This document shows positions 43,047-52,652 of a DNA stretch of 64,000 nt, piece by piece (the stretch's first letter is position 1; each line of letters begins with the position of its first letter). The stretch is from Magnetococcus marinus MC-1 (lineage in GTDB: Bacteria > Pseudomonadota > Magnetococcia > Magnetococcales > Magnetococcaceae), in contig NC_008576.1 in assembly GCF_000014865.1 (NCBI RefSeq), positions 649,501 to 713,500 on the forward strand, in the 5' to 3' direction. Below the pieces are notes generated by a model, which worked only from the letters and a program-made list of their open reading frames with translations, was not told the origin of the DNA and searched no databases. The translations under genes and the position numbers were made by a program.

Positions 43047-44876
43047 TTATGCCGGGTGGTGGTGCATCCAGCGGGCGAGTAGGGCGAGGTGCCACAGCTT
43101 TTGTGCCCGTAAACGGTCATCAGCCCGCAAAAAACGCGGCCAGTCGCGGCGTAAAATGGATTGCGAAATGAGCGGGCTCTGCTCAATCCACGCCACAAAA
43201 GTGGACTCCAAATTGGCCGGGGGGGTGGTGCGTAAACTAAAACCCTGCTTGCGCTGTTCAAGAACCTGCGCCGGCACATGGGGGGCAATATAGTCCCGAA
43301 TCAACGGCTTGCTACCCTGGGCCTCGCGGGGGTCAGCGGGGCGGCTAATGGCCCATTCCACCAAACGGCGATCCAGATAAGGTACCCGCACCTCCAGCGC
43401 ATGGGCCATGCTGGCACGGTCCACCTTAGCACACACATGGTTGCTACAAAAACTCATAAGATCAATGCGTTGCAGCGCTCTTACCAAAGGAAGCTCCGGC
43501 GTAAACCAGCGCTGCAAAGGGGCCAAAAAAGCCTCGTCATCATAGCGGATCGCCGCCGGTCGCAACAGCGCCTCAACCTCCGCCGGTAAAAAGCGTTGAC
43601 TGGTACGCCATGCATGCCGGTGCAGCGGTGAACAGCAGGCGAAGGCCAGCCGCGCCCGCTCCAGCAGTGCCGCAGGTAGGGGGCTGTGACGCAGTAACGG
43701 TTTGGCCAAAGCCGCTTTCCACGGCGCTAAGGTCGGTAATGCCGTGGGTATATCCCGGTACCAGTTGTAGCCTGCAAACAGCTCATCACCACCATCCCCC
43801 GACAGCACCACCTTATACTCTTTCGCCACCGCCGAGCAGATATTCAACATGGTTAGGTAGGAGCCAAAAAGATGGGGTTCATCCTGTTGCAATAGAGCGG
43901 CATCCACCTGTTGCAGTAGATCGCGGCCATCCATGACAACCGCCTCGAACGGGTGGCCCAACCGCTCGGCGGTGGCCTGGGCCAGTGCGGACTCATCCCT
44001 AGGATGGCCCGGAAAGCCCAAAGAAAAAGCCTTGAGCTGATGCCCCAACCGCTTAACCCCCACCGCCACCGAGGTGGAGTCCAAACCCCCGCTCAAAAAC
44101 AGACTCAAGGGCACATCACTAAGCAAATGTTCTTGCAATACCTGCTCAAAACGTTGGCCCCACGCCTGATCATCGCTCGGCGCGTCGCTCTGGCTGGGGG
44201 GGCTCCAATAGGTGTGCAGCCGCAGCCCTTGCTGGGGGGTCCAGCGCAAAAACTGACCGGGGGAGAGCTTGTTGACCCCCCGCCAAATGGCGTAGGGATC
44301 GGGAATATGTCCGTAGGCGAGCACATGGCTGAGGGCTTGCGGCTCGTAACCCTGCTGCGCCACCCCATCCAGCCCCACCAGGGCGGAGGCCTCCGAAGCC
44401 AGCACCAGCCCACCCGCTGGGGTGGCGGCATAGAAAAGCGGTTTGATGCCCATGCGGTCACGGGCGGCCAGTAGGGTTTGCTGACGGGCATCCCACAACA
44501 CAAAGGCAAACATGCCCTCCAAATGGGCAAGACAGTCACTCCCCCATTCTCGATAGGCGTGCAAAATCGCCTCATTATCGCTGTGGGAGTGAAATACATG
44601 GCCCAATGCCTCCAACGTTTTTTGTAGAGCAGGGGCGTTGTAGATCTCTCCATTGCCCACCAGATGCAGATCCGCTGCGTGAAGGTGCAAGGGTTGGTTG
44701 CCCGCGCTGCTGGTATCCACAATGGCCAGACGGCGATGGCCCAACCAGACCGGCACGGGCTGCTGGGCCGACCATTGGCCCCCATGATCAGGGCCGCGAT
44801 GGCGGAGCCGATCCAAGGCGCGTTGGCGCGCTGCGGCGGGGCTCTGCTGGCCCACTTCGGCAAGAATTCCGCACAT
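43047..44876 (-). CDS. Asparagine synthase-like amidotransferase (AsnB family) of the polysaccharide operon
   Basis: A 609-aa class II glutamine amidotransferase. Cys2 follows the start Met ('MCGILAEVG'). The glutaminase domain has 'RLRHRGPDHGG', 'LHLVGNGEIYN' and 'SDNEAILHAYREWG'. The synthetase domain (about 230-600) has PP-loop 'SLFLSGGLDST' and 'VVLSGDGGDELFAGYNWY'. In polysaccharide and lasso-type clusters such enzymes amidate carboxyl groups of sugars or peptides rather than make free asparagine. Its start overlaps the beta-propeller gene by one base. Last gene of the minus-strand operon. Confidence 0.9.
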   Translation of the reverse strand: MCGILAEVGQQSPAAARQRALDRLRHRGPDHGGQWSAQQPVPVWLGHRRLAIVDTSSAGNQPLHLHAADLHLVGNGEIYNAPALQKTLEALGHVFHSHSDNEAILHAYREWGSDCLAHLEGMFAFVLWDARQQTLLAARDRMGIKPLFYAATPAGGLVLASEASALVGLDGVAQQGYEPQALSHVLAYGHIPDPYAIWRGVNKLSPGQFLRWTPQQGLRLHTYWSPPSQSDAPSDDQAWGQRFEQVLQEHLLSDVPLSLFLSGGLDSTSVAVGVKRLGHQLKAFSLGFPGHPRDESALAQATAERLGHPFEAVVMDGRDLLQQVDAALLQQDEPHLFGSYLTMLNICSAVAKEYKVVLSGDGGDELFAGYNWYRDIPTALPTLAPWKAALAKPLLRHSPLPAALLERARLAFACCSPLHRHAWRTSQRFLPAEVEALLRPAAIRYDDEAFLAPLQRWFTPELPLVRALQRIDLMSFCSNHVCAKVDRASMAHALEVRVPYLDRRLVEWAISRPADPREAQGSKPLIRDYIAPHVPAQVLEQRKQGFSLRTTPPANLESTFVAWIEQSPLISQSILRRDWPRFLRADDRLRAQKLWHLALLARWMHHHPA

Positions 44877-45898
44877 TAGAGCGTCTCGGGCACGGGGATG
44901 ACGGCGTGGATGGCACTGCCCAGCGCCGGGGGATGAAACTGGTCAAGGGCCATCTGCCCCATGGGGGCAAAGTGGCGGTTAAACGCGACCAACAATGCGG
45001 GATCCTGGGTGCCGCGCATGCGTGTGTAGCCCACGATGAACAGATGGTTGCTCCAACATAAACCCCGCACAAAATAGGGGCTGGGTTGCAGGGTGTGACG
45101 TCCTGTGCGGCCATCGCTGTTAAGCCAAGCAAGGCTGTTGCGGCGAGATTCGGTCACAAACAGGGTATCATCCACAAAAACGGTGTCGTGGGTGCCGTCA
45201 AAACTACCCGGTGGGGCAACAAAGTGGGCCGCATGGCTATTGGGGTCTAACTCAATCACCGCACCAGGGTTTTGACTGCCATACCATCCGCTGGTGGTGA
45301 CGTAAAGTTTGCCCTTGTGGTAGGTGACATCGTTTAAATGGTGGTGATAGGTGGGGCTACAACTTTTATGCCGGTGCCGGTGTTCCCCCGCCGCTAAGGG
45401 GGGGTGCTGTGGGCCACCTTGGAGATGATAGGCCAAGCGTTTACGCCAATTCTGGCGCCAACGGGGAGGGCGGTAGAGCTGTGGATAGCTGGCGAGAATG
45501 GGGGCATCCGCCCCCCACTGCCATATCAGCTCCATGGTGTTTAGATCAAATCCCAACACCATTTCGGTGGCGGTGGCGGTTACCCATAGGGTGGTGCCGT
45601 CGGTGGTTAGACCGTGGAGATCCCCCATCTGTGGGGTGGAGAAGGCGTTGACCACCTCAAAACTGGGATAGTCAATCTCCACAATATGGTTCCACATCGC
45701 CACAAACAGACGGTGGCCGGTGAGGCATAGACCGCCAATCAGGGGGGCCATAAAGGCCTCCCCACAGCGAAAGCTGGCGCTGGGTAGACGGAGCTGACGC
45801 AGCACACAACGCCGCTCCCAGTCGATCTCCGCCACCACCCCGTAGGAGGCGGTGGGTTTTTCATACCCCTCCGGTTTGAGTGTCACCAGAAGTTTCAT
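44876..45898 (-). CDS. Beta-propeller protein, unknown function
   Basis: A 340-aa protein made of repeated beta-strand blades of NHL/WD-like type, without a signal peptide: 'GLCLTGHRLFVAMWNHIVEI', 'GLTTDGTTLWVTATATEMVL', 'DVTYHKGKLYVTTSGWYGSQ' and 'DTVFVDDTLFVTESRRNSLA'. A His-rich loop ('HRHRHKSCSPTYHHHLNDV') lies near residue 185. Its ATG overlaps the ABC ATPase stop by four bases and its stop overlaps the asnB-like start by one base, so it is tightly co-translated with both. It may be a ligand-binding or lyase-like partner in glycan tailoring; no function is proven. Confidence 0.75.
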   Translation of the reverse strand: MKLLVTLKPEGYEKPTASYGVVAEIDWERRCVLRQLRLPSASFRCGEAFMAPLIGGLCLTGHRLFVAMWNHIVEIDYPSFEVVNAFSTPQMGDLHGLTTDGTTLWVTATATEMVLGFDLNTMELIWQWGADAPILASYPQLYRPPRWRQNWRKRLAYHLQGGPQHPPLAAGEHRHRHKSCSPTYHHHLNDVTYHKGKLYVTTSGWYGSQNPGAVIELDPNSHAAHFVAPPGSFDGTHDTVFVDDTLFVTESRRNSLAWLNSDGRTGRHTLQPSPYFVRGLCWSNHLFIVGYTRMRGTQDPALLVAFNRHFAPMGQMALDQFHPPALGSAIHAVIPVPETL

Positions 45899-47094
45899 GG
45901 GGTCTCTGTCTCAGTGTGGTGGGTAAAGTGGGTCTCTGGCAGGTAGACACCGCGTACCACAGAACTGCCCTTAATATGCAGTTGCGCCACATCGCTGACG
46001 CGGAACCCCTTGCCCTGCATTTTACCCACACCAATGCCGATACGGATGCGATATTTGCCCGGTTTTAGACGCATATCCTGCCAGGTTAAACCAAACTGGT
46101 GTGTTCCCGCAGGCAGCTCATCAAAAATGCGCTGGTCAAACACCACATCTACCGCATCCACACTCTCCAAGGCCACATGCAGGCTGGTATCGTGAAGGGC
46201 ATGGGCAAAGTTCATATCAAAGCGAAAGGTGACATCCTCCCCCACCTCAATCTCTATCTTATCGCTGCCCGAGGGTAAAAAATGGGGGTGGGTAAGCTTG
46301 GCGTGAATATGATCAAACTGCCCCAAATTGCCACGCCCAGCGGCGTCACCATCGCGGCGGATCACCTCCTCATAGACCATCATGCCCTCTTCGGTAGGGC
46401 CAACAAACAGCGGCACCCCCTTATCCAACACCAAAACCCGATCACACATGCGGCGCATGCGGTGCAGGTTGTGCGAAACAAACAGAGTACACTTGCCCCG
46501 TTCCCGCAGATTTTCCAAATAGCCTAAACACTTATTAAAAAAATTAACATCGCCAACCGCCATCACCTCATCCATCAGCAGGACGTCGGCGTTGACATGC
46601 ACCCCCGTACCAAAGCCTAGGCGCACCATCATGCCGCTGGAGTACATGCGCACTGGCCGATCCAGCCACTCCCCCAGTTCACAAAAGGCTTCGATGGCGG
46701 GCATCTGCTGCTGGATTTGGCTATGGGTTAAACCCAATACCGCCCCCAACATTTGAATGTTTTCCCGGCCCGTTAGCTCCATGTGTATGCCCGCATTGAG
46801 CTCGATCATGGGGAACAGGCTACCGCGCATATGCACGCTGCCTTGGGTGGGTGGGGTCACCCCAGCCAGCACCTTGAGCAGGGTGGATTTGCCCGAACCA
46901 TTGCGCCCCACAATGCCTAGGGTCTCACCGGGAAAGGCTTGGAAGGAGATATCCTGTAGTGCCCAGGGTAGGCCGCCGCTCTCCTGCGTCTCCACCCCGC
47001 GCACTCTGTTGATGCCGCGTTTAAGGGTGGGTAGCAGGGGCAGCCCATAACGTTTCCAGACACCTTGCACATCAATAAGCGGGGTTGAAGACAT
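45895..47094 (-). CDS. wzt: ABC-transporter ATPase for polysaccharide export, Wzt-like with C-terminal domain
   Basis: A 399-aa protein. The ATPase (about 1-250) has Walker A 'GIVGRNGSGKSTLLKVL', the shortened signature 'MYSSGMMVRLGFG' typical of polysaccharide exporters, and Walker B 'VLLMDEVMAVGD'. A C-terminal beta-sandwich (about 265-399; 'DVTFRFDMNFAHAL', 'KPGKYRIRIGIG') resembles the carbohydrate-binding domain of Wzt, which recognises the capped glycan. ATG 47094 overlaps the permease stop by one base; the in-frame extension to 47142 is Cys-rich and unlikely. Symbol by analogy. Confidence 0.88.
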   Translation of the reverse strand: MSSTPLIDVQGVWKRYGLPLLPTLKRGINRVRGVETQESGGLPWALQDISFQAFPGETLGIVGRNGSGKSTLLKVLAGVTPPTQGSVHMRGSLFPMIELNAGIHMELTGRENIQMLGAVLGLTHSQIQQQMPAIEAFCELGEWLDRPVRMYSSGMMVRLGFGTGVHVNADVLLMDEVMAVGDVNFFNKCLGYLENLRERGKCTLFVSHNLHRMRRMCDRVLVLDKGVPLFVGPTEEGMMVYEEVIRRDGDAAGRGNLGQFDHIHAKLTHPHFLPSGSDKIEIEVGEDVTFRFDMNFAHALHDTSLHVALESVDAVDVVFDQRIFDELPAGTHQFGLTWQDMRLKPGKYRIRIGIGVGKMQGKGFRVSDVAQLHIKGSSVVRGVYLPETHFTHHTETETP

Positions 47095-47900
47095 TACAGC
47101 ACATCCGCAAAATATTGAGAGACCGAACGAAACAGCGGCCACGCGATCAGCCAGATCACGGCGATGGTCAGGGCGCTGCCACCCAACAGGGTGAGATCGG
47201 GGCTCTGGTTATGCAGCAGCACGCTGCGAAAGCTCTCGGTAATGCCCACCATGGGGTTAAGATCAAACAGGCTGCGCCAGCGTTCCGGTACCTGATTGGC
47301 CGGGTACATAATGGGGGTTGCCAGCAACCAGAACTGCATGCCAAACGGGATGGCAAAGATAACATCCCGTTTAAAGGTGCCAATGGCCGCCAATCCCAAA
47401 CCCAGCCCTAGGGCCAGCAAGCCGGTGAGTAGGGCCAGCAGGGGGATCCAGAGCAGGGTCCAGCCCACCGGGTGCTGATACCAGATCAGCATAAGCGATA
47501 AAATCAATGCCGCGATGAGAAAATCAATAAACGAGGTGAGCATGGAGGCAAGGGGAAAGATCTCCCGTGGCACCGCCGATTTTTTTAAAATGGGAGCGTT
47601 GGCGTAGACGCTGGGGGCGCAGCGAATCACCGCATTGGACATAAAGGTCCAGGGGACCAAGGCAACAAAGGTAAAGAGGGCGTAGGGCACCCCCTCATCA
47701 CTGGGAATGTTGAGCACCCCGCGTAAAAAGATAAAGACCACCATATAGGCCATGGGCTGCAAAAAGGCCCAAGCCGGCCCCAATAGGGAGCGCCGGTATT
47801 GTCCCTTGAACTCCCGCACCACCAAGGCGCGTACCAGACTGACCAGTTGCTCATGGGTTTGTCGGTTAAGGTGTATGTAGCGCCCGCGAAACCATGTCAT
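47094..47900 (-). CDS. wzm: ABC-2 type polysaccharide export permease, Wzm-like
   Basis: A 268-aa integral membrane protein with six helices. The N-terminus 'LVVREFKGQYRRSLLGPAWA' is the conserved cytoplasmic region of Wzm/KpsM permeases. The rest matches the ABC-2 family ('LALGLGLAAIGTFKRDV', 'ATPIMYPANQVPERW', 'NPMVGITESFR'). With the adjacent ATPase it forms the export complex for undecaprenyl-linked glycan. A small gap (134 bases) separates it from the transporter gene upstream. Confidence 0.9.
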   Translation of the reverse strand: MTWFRGRYIHLNRQTHEQLVSLVRALVVREFKGQYRRSLLGPAWAFLQPMAYMVVFIFLRGVLNIPSDEGVPYALFTFVALVPWTFMSNAVIRCAPSVYANAPILKKSAVPREIFPLASMLTSFIDFLIAALILSLMLIWYQHPVGWTLLWIPLLALLTGLLALGLGLGLAAIGTFKRDVIFAIPFGMQFWLLATPIMYPANQVPERWRSLFDLNPMVGITESFRSVLLHNQSPDLTLLGGSALTIAVIWLIAWPLFRSVSQYFADVL

Positions 47901-48033
47901 GGGTGTGGGGTCTCCCTAATTTTTTGGCACAGATGGTAAGCGATTTTCCCGCTTTTTCGCGCAAAAGTCTATGTTCCCTCTGCCCCGCCGCCCTGGGCGG
48001 CGCGGTGGGTTGGCCGCTGCCGCTTGGAATAGG

Positions 48034-48945
48034 CTACACCAGCAGGTAGAGCAGCTGTTTAATCAGCAGCAGCGAGGCAAAGGCCAGCAGGATGCCCCAA
48101 CCGACCATGGCGGCCATCACCTGGGGGGCAAAACCGGCAGCCATGGCCAAGGCTCCGGCGGTGATCATGGAGGGCATACCGGCCTCCAGCACCGAAACCT
48201 GCGCCGCCACCCCCTGCCATCCCAGCAACAGGCAGAGCGCCAGTGCCAGCAGCGGTGTGACCAGCAGTTTAAGGGTCAAGCCAACCGCCAGTGCCAAACT
48301 TTCACCCGGGGGTGGGCGGAGTTTAAAGGAGAGCCCCACCGCCACCATGACCACCGGGACCAAGGTTTCAGCCAAGCGTTGCAGGTAGAACTCCAGAAAG
48401 GGCGGATTGTGGGTAAAGCGCAGTATAAGCGCCGCCACCAGCGCCAAAAAGGGTGGAAAAGTGACCACTTTCCGAATGAGGGGATGAAACCCCGGCATGC
48501 CCTGGCCATGGTAGCTGGCAAGAATGATGGAGCCATAGGTGGCCAGCGCCAAAAAACTACCGGTTTGGTCATAGAGGATGGCGTAGGGCAAGCCATGGCT
48601 ACCATAGAGCGCCTCGATCATGGGCACCCCCACAAAGGAGGTATTGCCCAGGGGCACCACCATCAGCATGCCGCCAACCAGCGGGCGCTGCCAGTGCAGC
48701 AGCTTAGCCACCAACAGCACCAGCGCGGCACTGGCAAGCAGCATCAACCAGGGCATCAGGATGGGGGCCAGTAGATCGCTGGAGATGGGCAGGGTAGGGA
48801 CCTTCCACAGCACCAGCGCGGGCAGCGAGACGTGAATAACATATTGGTTGAGAATGGCGGCCGCTTGGGGGGCAGGAAAGGCCGGTAGACGTTGAAAACC
48901 GTAGCCAGCCACCACCAAAAGAAAGACAAGAATAAGGTTTTCCAT
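48034..48945 (-). CDS. Auxin efflux carrier (AEC) family transporter
   Basis: A 303-aa membrane protein with about ten helices in two similar halves. AEC features are 'LNQYVIHVSLPALVLWKV', 'VPLGNTSFVGVPMIEALYG' and 'LEAGMPSMITAGALAMAAGF', the conserved N-T-S-F-x-G and M-P-S crossover segments. AEC carriers export or exchange small carboxylates. It sits inside the polysaccharide operon, but a direct role there is not evident. Start ATG at 48945, 8 bases after the end of the next gene upstream. Confidence 0.85.
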   Translation of the reverse strand: MENLILVFLLVVAGYGFQRLPAFPAPQAAAILNQYVIHVSLPALVLWKVPTLPISSDLLAPILMPWLMLLASAALVLLVAKLLHWQRPLVGGMLMVVPLGNTSFVGVPMIEALYGSHGLPYAILYDQTGSFLALATYGSIILASYHGQGMPGFHPLIRKVVTFPPFLALVAALILRFTHNPPFLEFYLQRLAETLVPVVMVAVGLSFKLRPPPGESLALAVGLTLKLLVTPLLALALCLLLGWQGVAAQVSVLEAGMPSMITAGALAMAAGFAPQVMAAMVGWGILLAFASLLLIKQLLYLLV

Positions 48946-48953
48946 AGGGATAT

Positions 48954-50168
48954 CTAGCGATTTTGCTGCTGGAGCAGTAGGGCATCTATAAAAAACTTGG
49001 CGGCCCAGTTGAGCAGTTCATAGCGTCCATAACCGCCCGAGAAAGGGTATGAGCCCTTGATACCACCGCGAATGCCGGGATCGGCACTGTGTAAATTTTG
49101 AGTGCGTTTCACAAACGCCAGCAAACGCGCGGCGCCCTCTTTATAGTCGGGGCGTTGCAGGGGGTGCGCCAGCAGCAGCAGTTGCCCGGCGAGTTGGGCC
49201 GAACCGGTCAGACAGGCCCACTCAACCCGGCCCTGCCAGTTGCCATCTAAGCGACCAGGGATAAATCCTCGGTGGTCGATTAGGGGCAAGAGATGGTCCA
49301 AGGCCAGCTGTGCCCGTTGCAGATAAACATCGTGTTGCAGGGCTAAAGCGGCCCCGGCGATGCCCTCAATGGCGTAGCAGATGGTGTGCAGCAGGGGGGC
49401 CCCTGGGTCGGAGAGGCAGTTGCAGCGAAACCAACCATTATCATTTTGCATCGCGAGGGTGGCATCCACATTACGCCGTCCAGCGGCGATATAGTCGGGA
49501 CGATTGGCCGTCTGCCCCAAGAGGATTAATGCCCAGCCCACCCGCACATTGTAGGTGGTGGTTTTGGCGTCGGCAAACCGCGAGTTGCCCACCCGCCACT
49601 GCCCTTCGGCTTGCTGCACCGCCAGCAGATAATCGGCAGCGCGGCAGGCCGCGAGCAGATAGCGTTGTTGGCCGCTCTGCCGGTAGGCCCGCTCCCAGCC
49701 CAAGATCACCTGTCCGGTATTAAAGACGGCGGGGGAGGGGGGCTGCTCAACGGTTCCTCCCATCACGGCACCACTGGGCAGTTGCACCTCAATTTCCCAA
49801 TCGGCCATGCCGAGGGCGCGTTGCATAAGCGCATCCTGCCCCTGCTGGAGGGCCACATCCATAAAAGTGGGGATGAGATAACCGGTGGTTTCGGGATAGG
49901 CGGGCTGCCAGCCCCGGGCATCAAAATGAAAATTCCAAGCGGCGGCATAACCCCGCGCCACGCCGCGCTGCGCGGTGCTATCGTGGGCACGACAGAGCCA
50001 CGCCAGGGCCCCTCGCAGGTGGTCCTCATCCGAACCCGCCTGACGTTGGCTTAGATCCCCTTCATCCTTGAGTTCACGGCGGGCCGCGCCATCAAACAGA
50101 AAGCTGTTGCGCCAATGGTGGTAGAGGGTTTTACCCACTCGTTGGGTTAATGAGGCGCGGTCAACCAT
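48954..50168 (-). CDS. Alpha/alpha-barrel protein, glycoside-hydrolase or epimerase-like
   Basis: A 404-aa soluble protein of repeated helix pairs with aromatic and Gly-rich turns ('DNGWFRCNCLSDPGAPLLHT', 'GFIPGRLDGNWQGRVEWACL', 'GIKGSYPFSGGYGRYELLNW'). This is typical of (alpha/alpha)6 barrels in glycan hydrolases, lyases and glucuronyl-type epimerases. ATG 50168 overlaps the methyltransferase stop by 8 bases. It probably acts on the polysaccharide or its precursor. The exact family is not recognised, so no reaction is claimed. Confidence 0.7.
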   Translation of the reverse strand: MVDRASLTQRVGKTLYHHWRNSFLFDGAARRELKDEGDLSQRQAGSDEDHLRGALAWLCRAHDSTAQRGVARGYAAAWNFHFDARGWQPAYPETTGYLIPTFMDVALQQGQDALMQRALGMADWEIEVQLPSGAVMGGTVEQPPSPAVFNTGQVILGWERAYRQSGQQRYLLAACRAADYLLAVQQAEGQWRVGNSRFADAKTTTYNVRVGWALILLGQTANRPDYIAAGRRNVDATLAMQNDNGWFRCNCLSDPGAPLLHTICYAIEGIAGAALALQHDVYLQRAQLALDHLLPLIDHRGFIPGRLDGNWQGRVEWACLTGSAQLAGQLLLLAHPLQRPDYKEGAARLLAFVKRTQNLHSADPGIRGGIKGSYPFSGGYGRYELLNWAAKFFIDALLLQQQNR

Positions 50169-51180
50169 GGCGGGTGCCCCGGATGACAAATTTTTCCCAA
50201 CCCCAGCGAAAGGGGGGGAGATGCCCCAACAGCCGCTCCAGCCGGAAACAGAAGGCGTAATAGCCGCTCAGCAAGCGCGGCGCATGGTCGCGCAGCACCG
50301 CATCAATATAGAAGGGTTGTAACAGATATTTATGATAACCAAAACCCACACCACGCCCCTGGATTTGGTGCATGTCGGCCTGTTGCAGCCACCGTTTAAC
50401 CTGGAACCAGTGGTTGTAGCGATCATAGTCAATGCCCCAATCCTGAAAGGGCGACATGGAACGAAAGATGGCCCGAAATGGTGCATTAAGCCGGGGTGCC
50501 CAGGTTTTGGACATGCGCAGGTTTTTATAGAGCGCTTTCAGGTTCCAGCTATTATAGAGTTCCAGCACCAGATCGCCGCCGGGTTTGGTGACGCGGCTCA
50601 TCTCTTGAACCGCTTGCTGCTGTTGGGTGAGATGCTGCAACACCCGGCAGCTAAACACGGTATCAAACAGGCCATCTTTAAAGGGAATCTGTTCCAACTC
50701 GCAGCAGACATGAAAAGAGCCCCGTCCCGCCCGTTTGACAATGCGCAAAAGGTTAAGGGAGGCATCAATGCCCACCGCGTCGGTCTGCGCCGAAAAACGG
50801 GCCAACATGCGACCATTGCCGCAACCGGCATCCAAAATGCGCCCCTGCTGCTGGGGACGCAGCAGTTTTTCCATGCCGTAGATTTCGGATTCATGGTTAT
50901 AGATGCCAAACGGGTCGCCATCCCCCTCAACCTTTTGGTTATAGAGTTGGGACTTCTCTTCGGTATCCCAATAGCGGTGAAAGCGGGCCTCAATGGTGGC
51001 CTCCACATCGCCGGGCAGCAGCACGGGAATGCCCTCCACAATGGGATAACGATGGTTACAGGCCGGACACCAGAGGCGGGGTACCTCGGGCTGGTGGGTC
51101 AATTCTCCCCGGCAGTCCGGGCAGCAGAGCATGGCCAGCCGCTGGGGACTTAGGGTGTGGGACTCATCTTTTGCACACAT
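50161..51180 (-). CDS. SAM-dependent methyltransferase with N-terminal zinc-ribbon-like segment
   Basis: A 339-aa protein. Residues 15-55 have four Cys in 'MLCCPDCRGEL' and 'LWCPACNHRYPIVEGIPVLL', the Trm112-like zinc ribbon found before many class I methyltransferases. The Rossmann core (about 108-220) has 'RILDAGCGNGRMLARFS' (motif I), 'DAVGIDASLNLL' and 'FDTVFSCRVLQHL'. First gene of the minus-strand polysaccharide operon, so probably a sugar or lipid-head methylase. Substrate unknown. Confidence 0.86.
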   Translation of the reverse strand: MCAKDESHTLSPQRLAMLCCPDCRGELTHQPEVPRLWCPACNHRYPIVEGIPVLLPGDVEATIEARFHRYWDTEEKSQLYNQKVEGDGDPFGIYNHESEIYGMEKLLRPQQQGRILDAGCGNGRMLARFSAQTDAVGIDASLNLLRIVKRAGRGSFHVCCELEQIPFKDGLFDTVFSCRVLQHLTQQQQAVQEMSRVTKPGGDLVLELYNSWNLKALYKNLRMSKTWAPRLNAPFRAIFRSMSPFQDWGIDYDRYNHWFQVKRWLQQADMHQIQGRGVGFGYHKYLLQPFYIDAVLRDHAPRLLSGYYAFCFRLERLLGHLPPFRWGWEKFVIRGTRHG

Positions 51181-51448
51181 ACAGCACTCCCAATCAACAC
51201 AATTAAGGGTGGGGGTGCTCCCCCTACAACGCCACCCTCCTTAATAGCACAGCTTCGCCCCGCTGTCAGGGCATAGGGTATGAAACCGGCCAATGGAGGG
51301 CCTTTCACCGAGAATGCAGCCTATGTGCCACGCCAAATATGGTCTTCACCCAGGGGATGGGGCACAATAGGGGGCCGCTGGGGTTGTGTGGCGGGTGTGT
51401 GAGGGTCAGCCCCTCTCAATTCAAGCCGTTGAATGGCATTGCGAGACC
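51181..51448. promoter_or_regulatory. Divergent promoter region of the two polysaccharide operons
   Basis: 268 bases between the starts of the minus-strand (ABC exporter) and plus-strand (XrtA-type) operons. Both must be driven from here. No specific binding site is recognised. Confidence 0.45.
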
Positions 51449-52639
51449 ATGCGTATCCTGACTTTTAGCACTCTGTTCCCTAACCCGCAGATGCCCTATC
51501 ACGGTATCTTTGTGGCGCGTCGGCTGGCCCAGTTGCAGAGCTACGCCCAAGCGACCGGGTTGGCGCTGGAGAGTCGGGTGGTGGCACCGGTGCCGTGGTT
51601 TCCTGTAGCTTCCCCGCGCTTTGGCCGTTACGGACGCTGGGGTGCAGTGGCGGCGCAGAGTGAGTGGCAGGGCTTTGCTGTGCAACATCCCCGCTATCTG
51701 CTATTGCCAAAGATCGGCATGAGCAGTGCTCCCTGGATGTTGGCCCGTGGGGCTTATGCTCCCCTCAAACGGTTGGAGCAGAGCTGGCCCTTTGACCTGA
51801 TTGATGCCCACTATATGTATCCCGATGGGGTGGCGGCGATTCTGTTGGGGCGCTGGCTCAACAAGCCGGTGGTGATTACCAGTCGGGGGACCGATTTAAA
51901 CCTGATCCCCAACTACACACTGCCCCGCCGTTGGATCACATGGGCCGCCGCCGAGGCAGCCGGGTTGGTGACGGTGTGCGCCGCCCTGAAAGCGTCGTTG
52001 GTGGGGTTGGGGGTCGCTCCATCGCGGGTGACGGTGTTGCGCAATGGGGTGGATCTGCAAACCTTTACACCGCCCCTGGATCGACAGGCGTTGCGGGACA
52101 AACTGGCGATGCACCATCCCACCCTATTGTCGGTGGGCCACCTGATCCCCCGTAAAGGGCATGAGTTGGTGATCGCCGCTTTGCCCCAGTTGCCTCAAGT
52201 GCAGTTGGTGGTGTGTGGCGAAGGTCCCATGTTGGCCGAATTAAAGGCCACTGCGAAACGCTTGGGGGTAGCGCCACGGGTGCGGTTTGCGGGCGCGTTG
52301 GCGGCGGCATCACTCAAGGATTATTATGGGGCGGCAGACGCCCTGGTGTTGGCCTCCGACCGTGAGGGTTGGGCCAATGTGTTGTTGGAGTCCATGGCTT
52401 GTGGCACACCGGTGGTGGCCAGCTCGGTATGGGGCACACCAGAGGTGGTGGCCAGCCCGGCGGCGGGACGGCTGTTTACCCCCCGCACCGCCCAAGCGCT
52501 GGCCACAGAGGTGCAGGCTTTGCTGGCCGATCCCCCCCCGCGCAGTGCCACCCGCCACTATGCCGAGGGCTTTGCTTGGCACAGCACCAGTGCCGGGCAG
52601 TTCCAGATGTTTCAAGCCATTCTACCGCATCAACCCTAG
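51449..52639 (+). CDS. Family 4 glycosyltransferase
   Basis: A 396-aa GT-B enzyme. The start 'MRILTFSTLFPNPQMPYHGI' is typical of family 4. The donor half contains 'LLSVGHLIPRKGHELVIAAL', 'VQLVVCGEGPMLAELKA' and 'ADALVLASDREGWANVLLES', with the E-x7-E motif, then 'MACGTPVVASSVWGTPEVV'. ATG 51449 fits the family start; the in-frame upstream extension to 51386 does not. First gene of the plus-strand operon, 13 bases before the next glycosyltransferase. Sugar specificity cannot be told. Confidence 0.9.
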   Translation: MRILTFSTLFPNPQMPYHGIFVARRLAQLQSYAQATGLALESRVVAPVPWFPVASPRFGRYGRWGAVAAQSEWQGFAVQHPRYLLLPKIGMSSAPWMLARGAYAPLKRLEQSWPFDLIDAHYMYPDGVAAILLGRWLNKPVVITSRGTDLNLIPNYTLPRRWITWAAAEAAGLVTVCAALKASLVGLGVAPSRVTVLRNGVDLQTFTPPLDRQALRDKLAMHHPTLLSVGHLIPRKGHELVIAALPQLPQVQLVVCGEGPMLAELKATAKRLGVAPRVRFAGALAAASLKDYYGAADALVLASDREGWANVLLESMACGTPVVASSVWGTPEVVASPAAGRLFTPRTAQALATEVQALLADPPPRSATRHYAEGFAWHSTSAGQFQMFQAILPHQP

Positions 52640-52652
52640 GAAACGGTCTCTC

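Noticed and set aside
43047-44876. Calling the amidotransferase a housekeeping asparagine synthetase (asnB)
   Set aside because: The family match is firm, but its overlap with glycan-export genes makes a polysaccharide-tailoring role at least as likely, so no symbol was given.
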